6,832 nucleotides of DNA, from the NCBI GenBank assembly GCA_037968855.1, contig JBBKWH010000067.1, forward strand, positions 1-6,832, written 5' to 3'. Shown one piece after another: positions 5,967 to 6,832 of this stretch. A program made the translations under genes and the position numbers. Numbering within the stretch: position 1 is the stretch's first letter; each line of letters begins with the position of its first letter. The notes below the pieces were generated by a model. That model was not told the DNA's origin and searched no databases. It saw nothing but the letters and a program-made list of their open reading frames with translations. This stretch comes from JBBKWH01 sp037968855. Its GTDB lineage: Bacteria; Pseudomonadota; Gammaproteobacteria; Pseudomonadales; Moraxellaceae.

Positions 5967-6584
5967 ATGGAACTGGTTTGTCTTGATCTTGAAGGGGTGC
6001 TGGTCCCAGAAATTTGGATCAACTTTGCCAAAAAAACTGGCATTAAAGCATTAGAAGCCACCACACGTGATATTCCAGATTACGATGTGTTAATGACTCA
6101 GCGCTTGGCAATCTTGCGTGAGCACAATTTGGGCTTAAGCGATATTCAGGCGGTGATTGCGGAGATGGGGCCGTTTGAAGGGGCAAAAGAGTTTGTTGAG
6201 TGGGTGCGTACGCATTTTCAACTGATTATTTTGTCAGATACCTTTTATGAATTTGCCCATCCGCTGATGCAACAGTTGGGCTGGCCGACCTTGTTTTGCC
6301 ACAAGTTAGAGACCGATGCCAACGGCATGATCACCGACTATAAACTGCGTCAAAAAGATCCTAAACGTGAGTCGGTCAAAGCCTTACATGCCTTGAACTT
6401 CCGTGTGATTGCTGCTGGTGATTCGTATAACGACACCACCATGCTAGGTGAGGCAGACCACGGCTTTTTGTTTGATGCGCCTGCTAATGTGATTGCGGAA
6501 TTTCCACAGTTTCCGGCATTGCATGGTTATGCGGAGCTAAAAGAAGCCATCCGTCGGGTGTCTAATCGAGATATTCCAGCCTAA
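5967..6584 (+). CDS. thrH: ThrH: phosphoserine phosphatase / homoserine phosphotransferase
   Basis: This is a HAD-superfamily enzyme of the ThrH type. The P. aeruginosa member dephosphorylates phosphoserine and can pass the phosphate to homoserine, linking serine and threonine synthesis; it acts in the cytoplasm. Visible motifs in the 205-residue protein are the nucleophile Asp7 in CLDLEGVLVPEIW, Ser90 in ILSDTFYEF (motif II), Lys133 in RQKDPKR (motif III), and GDSYNDTTML with Asp152 and Asp156 (motif IV, Mg2+ binding). The second acidic residue of motif I is Glu9 instead of the usual Asp, as in the Pseudomonas ThrH I recall. The block ATTRDIPDYDVLM is also shared with it. It is divergent from cysH, as in Pseudomonas, stands alone in its transcript, and is followed by a strong terminator. 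Confidence 0.93.
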   Translation: MELVCLDLEGVLVPEIWINFAKKTGIKALEATTRDIPDYDVLMTQRLAILREHNLGLSDIQAVIAEMGPFEGAKEFVEWVRTHFQLIILSDTFYEFAHPLMQQLGWPTLFCHKLETDANGMITDYKLRQKDPKRESVKALHALNFRVIAAGDSYNDTTMLGEADHGFLFDAPANVIAEFPQFPALHGYAELKEAIRRVSNRDIPA

Positions 6585-6608
6585 ATTGGGTTGTGATTGA
6601 GCAAAGAA

Positions 6609-6631
6609 AACGGGCCTAATGCCAGTCCGTT
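6609..6631 (+). other. Small hairpin upstream of the thrH terminator
   Basis: AACGGGC (6609-6615) pairs with GTCCGTT (6625-6631) over seven positions including one G-T, with a nine-base loop. No T tract follows on the plus strand. It may help stabilise the 3' end of the thrH message, or be chance. Confidence 0.35.
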
Positions 6632-6641
6632 AAGTAAAAAG

Positions 6642-6677
6642 AAAGCTCCACGGCGCAGATTGCCGTGGAGCTTTTTT
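6642..6677. terminator. Strong Rho-independent terminator after thrH
   Basis: AAAGCTCCACGGC (6642-6654) and GCCGTGGAGCTTT (6662-6674) form a perfect 13-bp stem with a seven-base loop, followed by a T run through 6677. On the minus strand the same stem is followed by TTTCTTTTTAC, so it should also stop leftward transcription coming from beyond the right edge. Confidence 0.93.
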
Positions 6678-6678
6678 A

Positions 6679-6832
6679 TTGACGTTGGATAGCAAGTCTT
6701 CTTGCTTTTGACGCACCAAAAGTAAGCAAAAGTACTTTTTCGTGCAAAACTCGCCATCCATGGCTCAAACAATTGCACTCCGACATCCCTGCAAAAGCAT
6801 TTTTATTTGGTCAGAATCAAGCGATTGTTACG
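6679..6832. repeat. Gene-free segment rich in small inverted repeats (candidate intergenic repeat element)
   Basis: No credible gene is seen here. Several inverted repeats follow one another: AGCAAG/CTTGCT with a four-base loop (6691-6706), CTTTTG/CAAAAG with a six-base loop (6705-6722), the perfect palindrome AAAAGTACTTTT (6728-6739), and GCCAT/ATGGC (6753-6764). A larger imperfect stem joins 6713-6724 to 6733-6745 with one mismatch and one bulge. The remainder to 6832 is AT-leaning and unremarkable. From memory, runs of this kind (AAAAGTAAGCAAAAGT) recur between genes in many proteobacterial genomes, so a dispersed repeat is plausible, but copy number cannot be judged from one window. Confidence 0.4.

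Noticed and set aside
5702..6064. Open frame of 120 codons on the minus strand across the cysH-thrH gap
   Set aside because: It overlaps the thrH start, has no ribosome binding site, and its product is of mixed low-complexity character with no recognisable domain.
6581..6778. Open frame of 65 codons on the minus strand at the right end
   Set aside because: It runs through the strong terminator stem and the palindromic segment and overlaps the end of thrH, so it is better explained as chance coding over structured DNA.
1..6832. A novel defence, mobile or biosynthetic system
   Set aside because: All sizeable coding regions match known housekeeping families, and the gaps are too short to hide further genes of any size.

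Overview
The window looks like ordinary chromosome from a gammaproteobacterium of the order Pseudomonadales. The Moraxellaceae or a close relative is my best guess, from gene order and protein resemblance only. The base composition looks balanced by eye and there are no phage, plasmid, transposase or defence genes. As I recall from Pseudomonas aeruginosa PAO1, hemA, a TPR protein, lolB, ispE, tRNA-Gln and then prs form one conserved block, and cysH next to thrH forms another. Here the two blocks lie side by side.

Layout. Positions 1-259 hold two identical tRNA-Gln(UUG) genes on the minus strand. The copy nearer the left edge has its own strong sigma70-type promoter. The other starts 7 bp after the ispE stop and is probably cut out of the ispE transcript. 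Positions 267-3511 hold a tight minus-strand operon read from right to left: an exported TPR-repeat protein, lolB (outer-membrane lipoprotein receptor) and ispE (isoprenoid precursor kinase). Its genes are 6 bp apart or overlap by 4 bp. Diverging from it is hemA (3600-4859), which makes glutamate-1-semialdehyde for haem. hemA converges on cysH (4942-5679, minus), with a hairpin terminator between them. cysH encodes an assimilatory APS reductase of the iron-sulfur type. A leader region of just under 300 bp separates cysH from the divergent thrH (5967-6584), a HAD-family phosphoserine phosphatase/homoserine phosphotransferase. A strong bidirectional terminator follows thrH. The last 150 bp or so have no gene but are dense in small inverted repeats.

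The genes serve core metabolism: haem entry step, isoprenoids, envelope lipoprotein sorting, sulfate assimilation, serine/threonine metabolism and glutamine decoding. I see no sign of a previously undescribed system. The points most worth checking are the ispE-tRNA junction, unusual acceptor-stem features shared by both tRNAs, an Ala for Gly change in the HemA nucleotide-binding loop, non-ATG starts for the TPR gene and cysH that are decided by ribosome binding sites, a hairpin in the cysH leader, and the palindromic repeat-like segment at the right end.
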